64,000 bases of DNA from Acinetobacter nosocomialis NIPH 2119 (GCF_000368085.1 NZ_KB849239.1:1707082-1771081), one strand, 5' to 3'. Positions 35,432-44,171 are shown, counted from the stretch's first letter. Made by a program: numbers and translations. Notes: generated from the sequence alone by a model not told the origin.

Positions 35432-36808
35432 CTACTTTTTTGATAAAAGCTCAAGCATTGATATAGCAGAGATTTGTGTACCGATAGGTAATGCTTTTAA
35501 ATCAACTATATAATTAGGGCTATGTTGAACATATGGCATTTCTTTCCCTTGTTTTAATGCATTACGGAAGATCTCAGGGTCAGCAACTCCAATAAATAAA
35601 AATGCGAATGGAACATCACTATGATATTTTCCTAATAATTCTTGCACATCTTCTGAGCCCATAACTGGTTTAATTTTAGTAATAACCTGATTTGCCCCTA
35701 ATAGGGCTTTAAGAGGTTGATTTAAGCGCTCTGTTAGTTCTTTATCATTAATTGTTGGAGTGCTAGATCCTATTATTTGTACATCAGGAAGCTGTTCCCC
35801 CGATATACCTTGCATTTGCGCAGCTCCTTGACTAATTTTATTAATATTATCAAGAATTTTATCCCTTACTAAAGGGTCAAACCAACGGATATTCATTTTA
35901 ACTAATGCTTTAGAAGGTATTACATTATTTGCATTTCCCGCTTGGACAGATCCTACAGATAAGCTAGCAGGCTGTTGAGGATCAATTTTATTAGTAATAA
36001 TACTTTGATATTGTGTAATGGCATTGGCCGCCATATTAATTGGGTTGTTAGCTCTAAAAGGGGATGAACCGTGCCCACCTATACCTTTGAAAGCGATATT
36101 AACCTGATCTGTCCCAGCCATCAATGGTCCTGAAGCGTTAACTACTGATCCAACAGGTATAGGAGCTGTATGAACCGCGAAATAATAATCAGGCTTAGGT
36201 AATTTATAGTTTTCCCACAATCCATCAGCTAACATTGCTTTAGCTCCACCAAGTACCTCCTCTGCAGGCTGAGCAATTAAGATAATAGTTCCACTCCATT
36301 CTTTTTTTAAAGCAACCATCGTCTTTGCCATACCAAGCATCCATGTGACATGTGCATCATGACCACACATATGTGCAACTGATGTTTCAGTTCCATCTGA
36401 TTGAATAGTTTTTACTTTAGAAGCATAAGGTAATCCCGTTTTCTCTTCCATTGGAAGAGCATCCATATCAGCACGATACATTACAATTGGGCCAACTCCA
36501 TTTCTTAAAATAGCAGCTACGCCAGTTTGAGCAATTCCTGATTTAACTTCGAAACCTAAAGACTTGAGTTCTTTTGCAATAAGGCTGGATGTTCTTTTCT
36601 CCATAAATGCAAGCTCAGGATGCTGATGAATATCTTGATAAAGATTTGTTAACCAATTAGCTTGCCCATTAATAATACTGATCGCTTTATTTTCCGTAGA
36701 ATTTAGTTGACCAACTGGTATAGAAGGCTGTCCAAAACAAAAACTACTTAATATAAGTGAAGAGTACCCAACAATATATTTAATACTCACCTTATCAAAA
36801 AACTTCAT
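35432..36808 (-). CDS. exported M20D amidohydrolase
   Basis: A 458-residue metallopeptidase-like amidohydrolase with a signal peptide (KYIVGYSSLILSSFCFG). Metal-binding and catalytic segments of the M20D family are intact: YRADMDALPMEE, HMCGHDAHV, QPAEEVLGGA, YFAVHTAPIPVG, and GSEDVQELLG near the C terminus. Relatives split N-acyl- or indoleacetyl-amino acids or hippurate. Export is unusual for bacterial M20D enzymes. It may release the acyl or aromatic moiety that the neighbouring FadL-type porin imports, which is an inference from context. Confidence 0.85.
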   Translation of the reverse strand: MKFFDKVSIKYIVGYSSLILSSFCFGQPSIPVGQLNSTENKAISIINGQANWLTNLYQDIHQHPELAFMEKRTSSLIAKELKSLGFEVKSGIAQTGVAAILRNGVGPIVMYRADMDALPMEEKTGLPYASKVKTIQSDGTETSVAHMCGHDAHVTWMLGMAKTMVALKKEWSGTIILIAQPAEEVLGGAKAMLADGLWENYKLPKPDYYFAVHTAPIPVGSVVNASGPLMAGTDQVNIAFKGIGGHGSSPFRANNPINMAANAITQYQSIITNKIDPQQPASLSVGSVQAGNANNVIPSKALVKMNIRWFDPLVRDKILDNINKISQGAAQMQGISGEQLPDVQIIGSSTPTINDKELTERLNQPLKALLGANQVITKIKPVMGSEDVQELLGKYHSDVPFAFLFIGVADPEIFRNALKQGKEMPYVQHSPNYIVDLKALPIGTQISAISMLELLSKK

Positions 36809-37158
36809 TTCTTACTTCCATATCTAATGTTATTTATTCCCTAAATTAATTAAAAATGATTTAAGATAAAAAAACTAATGGTTTTAATTTATATAAGTAA
36901 TAGTTTTTTACTATACCTTTAAATTTTACAATAGAGTTATCGTTTCTTAATCATTATTTAATATATTCTTGTAAATATCTTATTTAAAAGAAGCTTAGAA
37001 GTTTGCTGAGCTACAATGAATACCTACCACACCTCTTCTAATATATTTATTCAGAGTATATAAGGAGCATCAATTCATTTTACTCTTTAACTCATCTATT
37101 AACTATTTAAACTGCACAGAAAAAATATTACAGCACTATCTCTGTTTGATTTTCCCCA
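36809..37158. other. AT-rich intergenic region
   Basis: Promoter region of the amidohydrolase gene and filler DNA, with no ORF or repeat that I can support. Confidence 0.35.
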
Positions 37159-37320
37159 TCAATACTTAAAAAGTGAAGAATGGTGTCTCTCAATCATATG
37201 TAAAAAGAGTTTGGCATTATTGTAAGAAGCATTTATATTTAACAGTCTAAGTTGGTTATAGCTTTCCTTGGTAAGCCATGTTCCATAACGACTACGGTTT
37301 TTAAGTGTTTGAATAGTTTT
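37159..37320 (-). pseudogene. C-terminal ORF remnant of unknown gene
   Basis: On the minus strand 53 codons stay open from a TAA to a TGA at 37159, reading KTIQTLKNRSRYGTWLTKES and ending HHSSLFKY. There is no start codon. The amino acid make-up looks like real coding sequence, so this is probably debris of a lost gene. Confidence 0.35.
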
Positions 37321-37385
37321 TTAGTTTCAAAAAATAGCTTTAAAAAATAAGTAATATGATCTATGTTTTAAATAATTTTTAGATA

Positions 37386-37414
37386 TTGAAAGCCCTCATA
37401 GGAGGGCTTTTTCA
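37386..37414 (-). terminator. terminator hairpin after csp copy 2
   Basis: GAAAGCCCTC-ATA-GGAGGGCTTTTT: stem with T-run on the plus side and weaker T content on the minus side. Confidence 0.6.
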
Positions 37415-37441
37415 CACTTAAACTATCACTTTAGAAACTCA

Positions 37442-37651
37442 TTACTGTGGAATGATATTCACAGCATTAGGGCCTTTCTGTCCTTGAGTAATGTTAAAAG
37501 TTACACGTTGACCTTCATATAAAGTTTTAAAGCCAGAAGTAGCAATTTCTTTAAAATGGGCAAACACATCTGGACCAGAATCTTGCTGAATAAAACCAAA
37601 ACCTTTAGTTTCATTAAACCACTTTACTGTACCAATAGCTGTATTAGACAT
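37442..37651 (-). CDS. cold-shock protein, CspA family (copy 2)
   Basis: A 69-residue OB-fold protein, [20 protein letters not shown], differing from copy 1 at 7772 by only a handful of residues. RNP1 KGFGFI and RNP2 VFAHF are intact. The conserved leader upstream (37652-37845) is shared with copy 1, including the promoter position, so both copies arose by duplication of gene plus control region and are probably induced in the same way. Confidence 0.95.
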   Translation of the reverse strand: MSNTAIGTVKWFNETKGFGFIQQDSGPDVFAHFKEIATSGFKTLYEGQRVTFNITQGQKGPNAVNIIPQ

Positions 37652-37844
37652 AATATATCCTTTGATTTTTAATAATTTAAAGTCATGATTCATGACTAAT
37701 TTAACTTTGAAAAAATATAACAAATTGAGCTTAAGATCTTAAAAAACGGAGGATTATGAATAAAACTGCGATACTAAAAGAGGATTTACTAATAAGTCTT
37801 TTTTCTAGTTAAGTTAACTATACCCTAAATAAACTTTTATTCAA
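37652..37844 (-). promoter_or_regulatory. csp copy 2 promoter and long 5' leader
   Basis: Minus-strand TTGAAT (37839-37844), 16-bp spacer, TATAGT (37817-37822), then about 160 nt of leader. Blocks such as TTCATAATCCTCCGTTTTTT and AAGATCTTAAGCTCAA are identical or nearly so to the copy 1 leader. Confidence 0.6.
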
Positions 37845-37977
37845 GCAATTTATATAAATTATTTATTTTATTTATATAAAACAATAAGTATATTCGTAAT
37901 GAGAGTCTTCTTATAACAACATGATTCGCTATCCAGCCATGGTAAAATGAACTAGTCAGCAGTTTTTCTCTTGACGA

Positions 37978-38115
37978 TCAGGAAAAGTAATGAGCCTTCA
38001 GTATCGTTATTATTCTCCGTATATAGTTGAACCCGAAATTTGTAAAGACCCAATACATTCCATCAGAGGCAGTCGCCAACCGAATAACTTCATCCTTATC
38101 AGCTTTTAACTGTTT
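37978..38115 (-). pseudogene. ORF remnant of unknown gene
   Basis: A minus-strand reading frame of 45 codons without a start (KQLKADKDEVIRLATASDGM, ending ILKAHYFS) closes at 37978. It looks coding-like but has no recognised family. Probably debris together with the fragment at 37159. Confidence 0.3.
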
Positions 38116-38387
38116 TTAAATTGCCCTTCTTAAAAATATTATTTTCAAAAAATATTTTTACTTATTTCATTTAATTAGTAATTTAAAAATCATTCTGTTA
38201 ATTCTTGTATTTGGCCTAATTATACTTTCCTATCCAAATCAACAAGTAAGGTATTTATATGAAATATCATGTCGATATTCAGGCCTAATTAGGAACATTT
38301 ATCCACATATTGTTCTTATAACTACCGTAATGTAATTTAATAAAAAGACTAATATAGGTTTTCCTAACTATTATTAAGAAGCTTAAA

Positions 38388-38561
38388 ATGTCTGATTTCA
38401 AAGATTTTTCAAAAAAAGCTACAAACAATCAAAATGACTCAAATCAAAAACCTAATGAGGACGAAAATAAACAACCAAATTCAGCCCCTGAATCAGGAAA
38501 CTCAACATCTAACAATGATAATGAAGCCCCCAAAAAGGATAATAATGAACAAAAATATTAA
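38388..38561 (+). CDS. very hydrophilic 57-aa protein
   Basis: ATG at 38388 opens a 57-codon frame, MSDFKDFSKKATNNQNDSNQ, ending NNEQKY. It is rich in Asn, Lys, Asp, Gln and Pro and probably disordered. A terminator follows 20 bp after the stop and a TAAGAAG site precedes the start, so expression is plausible. Function unknown. Confidence 0.5.
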   Translation: MSDFKDFSKKATNNQNDSNQKPNEDENKQPNSAPESGNSTSNNDNEAPKKDNNEQKY

Positions 38562-38578
38562 AATTTAATTGATATATA

Positions 38579-38610
38579 AAAAGTCCTACATTTAGTAGGA
38601 CTTTTTATAT
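38579..38610 (+). terminator. terminator after the 57-aa gene
   Basis: AAAAAGTCCTAC-ATTTA-GTAGGACTTTTT followed by ATAT. Confidence 0.85.
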
Positions 38611-38706
38611 ATTTATTAGTAAAAATTATTTAAGAATTTTTTATTCTAATACACTAATTTATAAAAACTTATTTAAATATTTCTTCTTATTTTTAGAGAC
38701 TTCTGT

Positions 38707-38952
38707 CTAAGACCTATTGGGAAATTTAGGTAAATATTTTAAATTAAAATCCGGATCAAAATGAGTTTTTATTAAAGCTATAAGTTCTTCATTTATATGT
38801 CGAATTAACTTTGTCTGTAAACGACTATCTTCAACCTCATCAATTAAGGAAATAATAATATTTCTTAACCATTCACATTCTAATTCTTTCTTGGCGTTTT
38901 CTTGAATCAGATGATCTAAAACTTTATCTCTTTCGAGCTGTGGATCATTCAT
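38707..38952 (-). CDS. small helical hypothetical protein
   Basis: An 81-residue protein, MNDPQLERDKVLDHLIQENA, almost wholly helical with heptad-like spacing (possible coiled coil over residues 10-60). GAGAGTG precedes the ATG. No family recognised. Confidence 0.5.
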   Translation of the reverse strand: MNDPQLERDKVLDHLIQENAKKELECEWLRNIIISLIDEVEDSRLQTKLIRHINEELIALIKTHFDPDFNLKYLPKFPNRS

Positions 38953-39199
38953 AGAATCACACTCTCAATCTTCTATATCGTCTTTCATATTACATGATAA
39001 GATAGTTCCCCCCCTTAAAAATTGTGTATGTGAAAATTTCAAAAATAGAATTTCATAATTTTTTTGGTTATATTATATTTTATAAAAATTAACTACTTAA
39101 AAGCTTTGAGTATAGAATATTTAATATATAGCTGTAATACATATCATCTTTTAATTTATTTAAGAAAAATAAACCTTCTTTCATTTGATAAATATCTAT

Positions 39200-39466
39200 A
39201 TGCTGACGGCACTATTCCTCGAAAATGAACCAATGTATCAGCAAACTTTGCTACAGGAACTAAACTCAAGAATCGAATATTATTCTGATAGAACAGATTA
39301 TCCCTTAAAAAGGCTTGTGATCGGCTATCGAGCTTATGCAAAATTAATGATGTGTTCTTCCTTTTCAGAAGAAGTCATCAACTCAGCAATTGACCCTAAC
39401 AAACGTAGGTATAAAAAGTTGAAAATCAGAGTTACTAAAGATGATAATCAACTTGAACTTGAATGA
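39200..39466 (+). CDS. small hypothetical protein
   Basis: An 88-residue reading from ATG 39200 (MLTALFLENEPMYQQTLLQE); a later ATG at 39233 (MYQQTLLQEL) may be the real start, giving 77 residues. Basic C terminus (NKRRYKKLKIRVTKDDNQ). A clear terminator follows. Family unknown. Confidence 0.45.
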   Translation: MLTALFLENEPMYQQTLLQELNSRIEYYSDRTDYPLKRLVIGYRAYAKLMMCSSFSEEVINSAIDPNKRRYKKLKIRVTKDDNQLELE

Positions 39467-39469
39467 GTA

Positions 39470-39508
39470 ATATCAAAAGCTCTATTAAATTTAATAGGGC
39501 TTTTAACA
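39470..39508 (+). terminator. terminator after the 39200 gene
   Basis: AAAAGCTCTATTAA-ATTT-AATAGGGCTTTT, near-perfect stem. Confidence 0.8.
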
Positions 39509-39764
39509 AAAGTCTGCTACATCAAGTTAGACACACTTCACTCATAAATTTATCTAATTTCTTTTAGGAATATTAATTTAGCGATATTGTTCTTATTGAC
39601 CATCTATTTATAGAAACAGTTTTAATGAAATATGCAAGCCATTTTGATTTTAATAACTTCCAACATATTAGAGGACCACACCCTCTTTAATAATAGTAAA
39701 AAAAATTGTAATTCAAAAGCTCTAGATTGAGATATTTATTTTCATATTTTACGTAGAACTTTTA
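39509..39764. other. AT-rich intergenic region
   Basis: Nothing supported beyond AT-rich sequence and a 20-codon ORF (39625 onward, MKYASHFDFNN) that is too short to call. Confidence 0.3.
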
Positions 39765-40082
39765 TTAGATGTTCTCATCTATATAAAAATAATCTCGAAG
39801 AATTTTTTCTATAAATTCTAGTACTGCTTCAAGGTCAGTTCCAGTTGGAACCTCCTGCCAAGAAAAACTGTTCTCGACAACTCTAGCCGCTGTCTCTGAT
39901 TTGAAGGTCAGGCCTTTATAGTCAGCTACTACTGTTACGACTGGTCCATTATCACCAAATTCAAGCCAACCTTTCATAAGGGGAAGTAGTATTTTTTCAA
40001 TATCGAATAATTTTTCTTTATTAATGAGGTAGTGATTAGCTACCAAAATTTTTGCAATATCAATTATTGCTTTATTAGCCAT
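39765..40082 (-). CDS. hypothetical protein
   Basis: A 105-residue acidic protein, MANKAIIDIAKILVANHYLI, with a central hydrophobic beta-type stretch (GPVVTVVADYKGLTF) and an acidic C terminus. It lies just downstream of the paralogue copy 3 gene but after its terminator. No family recognised. Confidence 0.5.
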   Translation of the reverse strand: MANKAIIDIAKILVANHYLINKEKLFDIEKILLPLMKGWLEFGDNGPVVTVVADYKGLTFKSETAARVVENSFSWQEVPTGTDLEAVLEFIEKILRDYFYIDENI

Positions 40083-40111
40083 TCTTAAACCTTAAATATT
40101 TAATTTGAGAC

Positions 40112-40135
40112 TAAAAACCGCCTCTTAGGGCGGTA
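40112..40135 (-). terminator. terminator of paralogue copy 3
   Basis: ACCGCC-TCTTAG-GGCGGT followed on the minus strand by TTTTTAG; same stem as after copy 1. Confidence 0.8.
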
Positions 40136-40188
40136 GCTGAATTAAACCAGCCGATTATGAGAATAGTGGGTACCCAAAGTTTCTCTAA

Positions 40189-40647
40189 TTATGAATATCT
40201 TTTCTGATTTTTAATAAAATCCTCTGATTTGAAATAGCTAATAATTAGATCGGCATGTTCCTCTTTTGGAGGAGCGGTAATTATAGGAGTTGATTCTTTC
40301 GCCATTTTGAATTCCGGAGGAATAAGTTGTGAAATAGGAGGAAATTTCGATTTTCCACCTTCTGTAATGCGTTCTATAAATCCAACCAACCAAAGGAGAT
40401 ACTCTCCTTCATTTGCAAATTTCGGCATAACACTCAAATCAATCTTAACTTTGCATTCACTTAATGGTTTAGTTAAGTGCTCATCAAAATCTATATAGTT
40501 AAATTTAAGTTTAAGTTCAGTACCCTTTATTGCTTTACGGATCTGACTAATTAAACAGTTCAGATTCTGAATGATGTCATCAGTGAACAAGCTATCTTTT
40601 TTAATATTCTTATAAACCTTTTCGGCTACTGCTAAATACTTTTGCAT
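40189..40647 (-). CDS. uncharacterised ~150-aa protein, paralogue family copy 3
   Basis: A 152-residue protein, MQKYLAVAEKVYKNIKKDSL, very close to copy 1 at 3005 (most positions identical, including FNYIDFDE, LTKPLSECKVK and FPPISQLIP). Start at 40647 follows AAGGAG; the longer in-frame reading to 40752 covers leader sequence. The region 40780-40860 upstream is similar to 3600-3660 upstream of copy 1, and the terminators match, so whole transcription units were duplicated. Function unknown. Confidence 0.75.
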   Translation of the reverse strand: MQKYLAVAEKVYKNIKKDSLFTDDIIQNLNCLISQIRKAIKGTELKLKFNYIDFDEHLTKPLSECKVKIDLSVMPKFANEGEYLLWLVGFIERITEGGKSKFPPISQLIPPEFKMAKESTPIITAPPKEEHADLIISYFKSEDFIKNQKRYS

Positions 40648-40659
40648 TACCCTACTCCT

Positions 40660-41000
40660 TACTACACTAATTATTATTAAGTTCTGATTTCTGAAAGTTT
40701 TATATAATTGATTATGATTAAAAAAATGTAAGAAAAAGAAACCCAATTGCAAAGCAATGTAAAAAGTTAAAGTCTTTTGAAAACCGCACCAAAAATATAC
40801 CGAAAAAAATTATGGATTTGATAACTCATCCACAAAAAAAATGGATAAATCAACTAATTTTGAAATATTTTTTTTCATTTTAATACCACTTCCTTATTAA
40901 GCTTATTATTTGATTTTTTCTGTTAGTTTAAGAAACGTTTGCCTGAAAATAGTTTACATTTATTTCTCAGAATATTAACTAAAAATTATTGATTTTCAAC
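40660..41000. other. intergenic region with leader conserved to copy 1
   Basis: Contains GCACCAAAAATATACCG and AAAAAAATTATGGATTTG near 40786-40826, matching the sequence upstream of the copy 1 gene. Otherwise AT-rich with no ORF. Confidence 0.45.
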
Positions 41001-41003
41001 AAT

Positions 41004-41034
41004 TAAAAACCCGTTTCAAAAAAGAAACGGGTCA
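41004..41034 (-). terminator. terminator downstream of the 41175 gene
   Basis: AAACCCGTTTC-AAAAAA-GAAACGGGTC; on the minus strand it is followed by TTTTTAATT. A second weaker hairpin (41079-41111, ATCTAAGATG / ATATCTTAG) lies closer to the gene. Confidence 0.7.
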
Positions 41035-41174
41035 TAAAAACAAAACTTACAGCGTGATATCTGCTATTAATTTTACAAAAATCTAAGATGTATTTGCAAT
41101 ATATCTTAGGCTTTATTCTTGGGTTAACTTAACAATAAGCTAATCTTTATTTACATGTTCCTAAATTTTCTTCC

Positions 41175-41402
41175 CTAACATTCTCCTACTAAGTAATAAA
41201 TTTTATTAGCGATCATCACTCTCATGGTTGAGTTGTAATGACTAAGTTCAAATAACTCTTTTTCAAATAAGTTATAAACAAAGTTATTTCTTTCATCACT
41301 GTAATAAAATTTTGTACCTGTTACTCTGTCATTGTAACTGTGTTCAATTAATTTAAGTTTTTGTCTAGAGTCTGGATCGTATGCAATAAACTTCATTCTC
41401 AT
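41175..41402 (-). CDS. small hypothetical protein
   Basis: A 75-residue protein, MRMKFIAYDPDSRQKLKLIE, rich in Tyr and Asn, predicted beta-type. A second ATG two codons in could also serve. No family recognised; monocistronic with a terminator downstream. Confidence 0.5.
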   Translation of the reverse strand: MRMKFIAYDPDSRQKLKLIEHSYNDRVTGTKFYYSDERNNFVYNLFEKELFELSHYNSTMRVMIANKIYYLVGEC

Positions 41403-41460
41403 TTAAATTACTCACAAGTTAATATTAGGAATAGGACTAATTTTTAAGTAGACGTATTAC

Positions 41461-41646
41461 CTATTCATTCTTTGCTTTCGAGTTAATACAAGCCTCTTGT
41501 AATGCATACATCGCAGCAGGTTCTAACAACGACGACATCATACTCCTAAAACGTAAACATTCAGTTGTGTCACGCTTTGATTTAGAACTATGTACAGCAC
41601 ACCCAGTCAAAATAAAAAAAAGAAAAGTTAAGGAAAGAAACTTCAT
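41461..41646 (-). CDS. small lipoprotein
   Basis: A 61-residue lipoprotein. The signal MKFLSLTFLFFILTGC ends in the lipobox LTGC, so the mature N terminus is a lipid-modified Cys16. The short mature part has two more cysteines (ECLRF, EACINS). Function unknown. It probably shares a transcript with neither neighbour. Confidence 0.65.
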   Translation of the reverse strand: MKFLSLTFLFFILTGCAVHSSKSKRDTTECLRFRSMMSSLLEPAAMYALQEACINSKAKNE

Positions 41647-41671
41647 GATCTCATCTTAGTAATTTAGATTT

Positions 41672-41708
41672 AAAAAAAATCCCGCTGTAATTTTATTAAG
41701 CGGGATTT
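41672..41708. terminator. terminator, stem ATCCCGC/GCGGGAT
   Basis: AAAAAAAATCCCGC-TGTAATTTTATTAA-GCGGGATTTTG between the 41735 and 41646 genes; terminates the 41735 gene on the minus strand. Confidence 0.75.
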
Positions 41709-41734
41709 TGTAAACTGTATTGAACAGCTGAGGA

Positions 41735-42052
41735 TTATTTAGATTGATTAAAACCTACAATGAACTGACTACAATTCGAGGCTTCTGAAGCATTCTTTAA
41801 ATTCTCAGGCGAGAAAGCAAATTTAGAAGCTACTGATGGGTAATCTTTCTTCATATTGGTTCCAGTTAACTCACCCAATGTCTTCACTTGCTCAACGGTA
41901 AGCAAGTTATTCTCAACAGCTTCATTCATCATTACACATGCAGTAGAAATAGCATCATATTTAGCAGCGGTTTTTGCATATCCAAACGCGCCAATGACTC
42001 CACCCACAATTAAACCGATAAGGACTGCTAAAATGATATGAGTTTTATTCAT
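41735..42052 (-). CDS. single-pass membrane-anchored hypothetical protein
   Basis: A 105-residue protein. Residues 5-25 (HIILAVLIGLIVGGVIGAFG) form one glycine-rich membrane segment, followed by a small soluble domain with two cysteines (TACVMM, SNCSQF) probably in the periplasm. No family recognised. Its terminator lies 30 bp downstream. Confidence 0.6.
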   Translation of the reverse strand: MNKTHIILAVLIGLIVGGVIGAFGYAKTAAKYDAISTACVMMNEAVENNLLTVEQVKTLGELTGTNMKKDYPSVASKFAFSPENLKNASEASNCSQFIVGFNQSK

Positions 42053-42466
42053 TTAAAATTTCCCACCACAATAAAAAGTAAATATATAAAATTAAGTTTA
42101 TTAATATATAACTTATATGAATGAGTTGAAATTTTAGTTTTGTTTCCCTTTTTTATAAGTCTTTGTGTTTTTAAGTAATTTTCTCTTGCCAGTTTTTCTT
42201 TTATTAAAAAGTTTTTAAAATTTAATAAGTTAATTTAAAAATTTATATAATTTAAAAACTTCTACATAACATAATTTGGACTTAAAAATCCCTTCTGAGA
42301 CATTGACAACACTGCCGCATAAAAGCTGAAGAAGAAATGAAAAATTATGAATGAACTAAATAAAGTTTTCTAAGATCACAAGAAATACTACAAACTATAA
42401 AGCTCTACCTAAAATTGATATTTAGAATATCATTTAGTAATACAATATCGATAGTTAACGAGAAAT
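42053..42466. other. AT-rich intergenic region
   Basis: About 410 bp of AT-rich DNA at the boundary between the small-gene cluster and the LysR/reductase cluster; no gene or repeat seen. Confidence 0.35.
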
Positions 42467-43375
42467 CTAATATTTATTATAGTCATTAAGTCTCAATGTA
42501 TCGATTACCAACTTCAATGCAGGGGACTGCTGACGACGATGGGGATAATACAAATGATAACCTGGAAATTGGATACTATATGCTTCAAGTACTTTGATTA
42601 AACGACCACTTATAAGATCTTCCTCAATCATATCTTCAGGAATATAAGCGACTCCCAAACCTAGGCGAACTGCATCTACACTATGGTAGGATTCATTAAA
42701 GATCCATTGTCCATTTATTTTAATTTTTACTTCCAATCCTTCATGTTCAAATTCCCAGACGTATATTCCTCCTTGAGTTGTTAACCTAAAGCCAATACAT
42801 GAGTGATTATATAAATCTTGGGGCGTTTGGGGCTTGCCATTTTTTTCAAAATATTCAGGCGTTGCCACTACAGCCATCTTCACATCTGGACCAATTCGGA
42901 CCGCAATCATTCCTTCTGCAACTCGACTACCAAAACGGACACCTGCATCAAAACGTTCCGCCACAATATCAACCATACCGCTATTAGCAGTCAGTTCAAT
43001 ATTAATATCCGGATAAAGCTTGGTCAGCTTTTGTAATTTAGGTAGTAAGATTTGTCTTATTGCATGACTACTAGCATTAATTCTTACTGTCCCCGCAGGA
43101 CTATCTCTCAATTTAGTTAGTAATGAAAGCTCATTATCAATATGATCAAAACTGGAACTAATTGTTTGACGTAATCGCTCTCCTGCTTCAGTAGGTGATA
43201 CGCTACGAGTAGTTCGGGTGAGCAACAGCATCCCCAATCGCTCTTCGAGACCTCTGATAGTATGGCTTAAGGCTGACTGTGAAATACCCAATTTGCCCGC
43301 TGCTTTAGTAAAACTCCCCTCCCTTGTCACCATCAAGAAGGCATAAAGATCATTGTAATTTTCTTTTGTAATCAC
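42467..43375 (-). CDS. LysR family regulator
   Basis: A 302-residue LysR protein with N-terminal HTH (LYAFLMVTREGSFTKAAGKL, then SQSALSHTIRGLEERLG) and effector domain with the CrgA-like pattern SPTEAGERL. GTG start. Divergent from the NAD(P)-binding gene at 43527; likely controls it and perhaps the MFS gene beyond. Confidence 0.9.
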   Translation of the reverse strand: MITKENYNDLYAFLMVTREGSFTKAAGKLGISQSALSHTIRGLEERLGMLLLTRTTRSVSPTEAGERLRQTISSSFDHIDNELSLLTKLRDSPAGTVRINASSHAIRQILLPKLQKLTKLYPDINIELTANSGMVDIVAERFDAGVRFGSRVAEGMIAVRIGPDVKMAVVATPEYFEKNGKPQTPQDLYNHSCIGFRLTTQGGIYVWEFEHEGLEVKIKINGQWIFNESYHSVDAVRLGLGVAYIPEDMIEEDLISGRLIKVLEAYSIQFPGYHLYYPHRRQQSPALKLVIDTLRLNDYNKY

Positions 43376-43526
43376 AATACATATATCCCTGTTTTCAAGC
43401 TCTCTTGAAAGCAGTATAGAACTTATTGATTAATTTTGTTCATAACTCTATGCCGTTTTAAGTCCTTAATCTTCTCTTTTTCCATTTCTATACTAGTAGC
43501 AATATAAATTTAATGGGTAATTTGAA

Positions 43527-44171
43527 ATGAAAAAAGTAATCGTAATCGGTGCAAGTGGTCTAACAGCACAACAAGTTATTTCACGATTGATCAAACAACC
43601 TAATGTAAAACTAAGTTTATTTATGCGTCAGGCCAGCAAACTCTCTTCCCTCCACGATAATAAGCAGATCAGTATATTTGAGGGGAATGCCACCGATATA
43701 GATGATCTTAGAACTGCTATTCAAGGACAAGATATTGTAATCAGTACTTTAGGGGGGATGGATCTGGATATCAAAACAGCAAATATTGTTAAGGTGATGC
43801 AGGAGCTTAAAGTCAACCGTTTAATTGCGATTAGTGCTGGGGGGATTTACGATGAATTACCTGAACCCTTTAACTCGTGGGATAAACAGATGGTTGGCTA
43901 TACTCGGCCAACTAATTTAAGAACAGCAGAAGTGATTGAACATTCTCCATTAGAATATACAATTTTACGTCCTGTATGGCTTACAAATAAATCCATAGAA
44001 GAATTTGAATTAACTCAAAAGGGTGAGATTTTTAAGGGAACAGAAACATCTCGAGCAAGTCTCGGACGTTTTATTGCGGATATTGTAGAAAATCCACAAC
44101 TTTATATCAGGGAAAATCTGGGGCTGAGTCAACCAAATACTGAAGGTAATCGACCAGCAGCCTATAGTTAA
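43527..44171 (+). CDS. NAD(P)-binding atypical SDR (NmrA-like)
   Basis: A 214-residue protein with an N-terminal Rossmann motif VIGASGLTAQQV (GASG at 8-11), DIVISTLGG and LIAISAGGIY. Lacks a classical YxxxK arrangement, fitting atypical SDRs of the NmrA/HSCARG or flavin-reductase type. Inducible partner of the divergent LysR. Substrate unknown. Confidence 0.85.
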   Translation: MKKVIVIGASGLTAQQVISRLIKQPNVKLSLFMRQASKLSSLHDNKQISIFEGNATDIDDLRTAIQGQDIVISTLGGMDLDIKTANIVKVMQELKVNRLIAISAGGIYDELPEPFNSWDKQMVGYTRPTNLRTAEVIEHSPLEYTILRPVWLTNKSIEEFELTQKGEIFKGTETSRASLGRFIADIVENPQLYIRENLGLSQPNTEGNRPAAYS

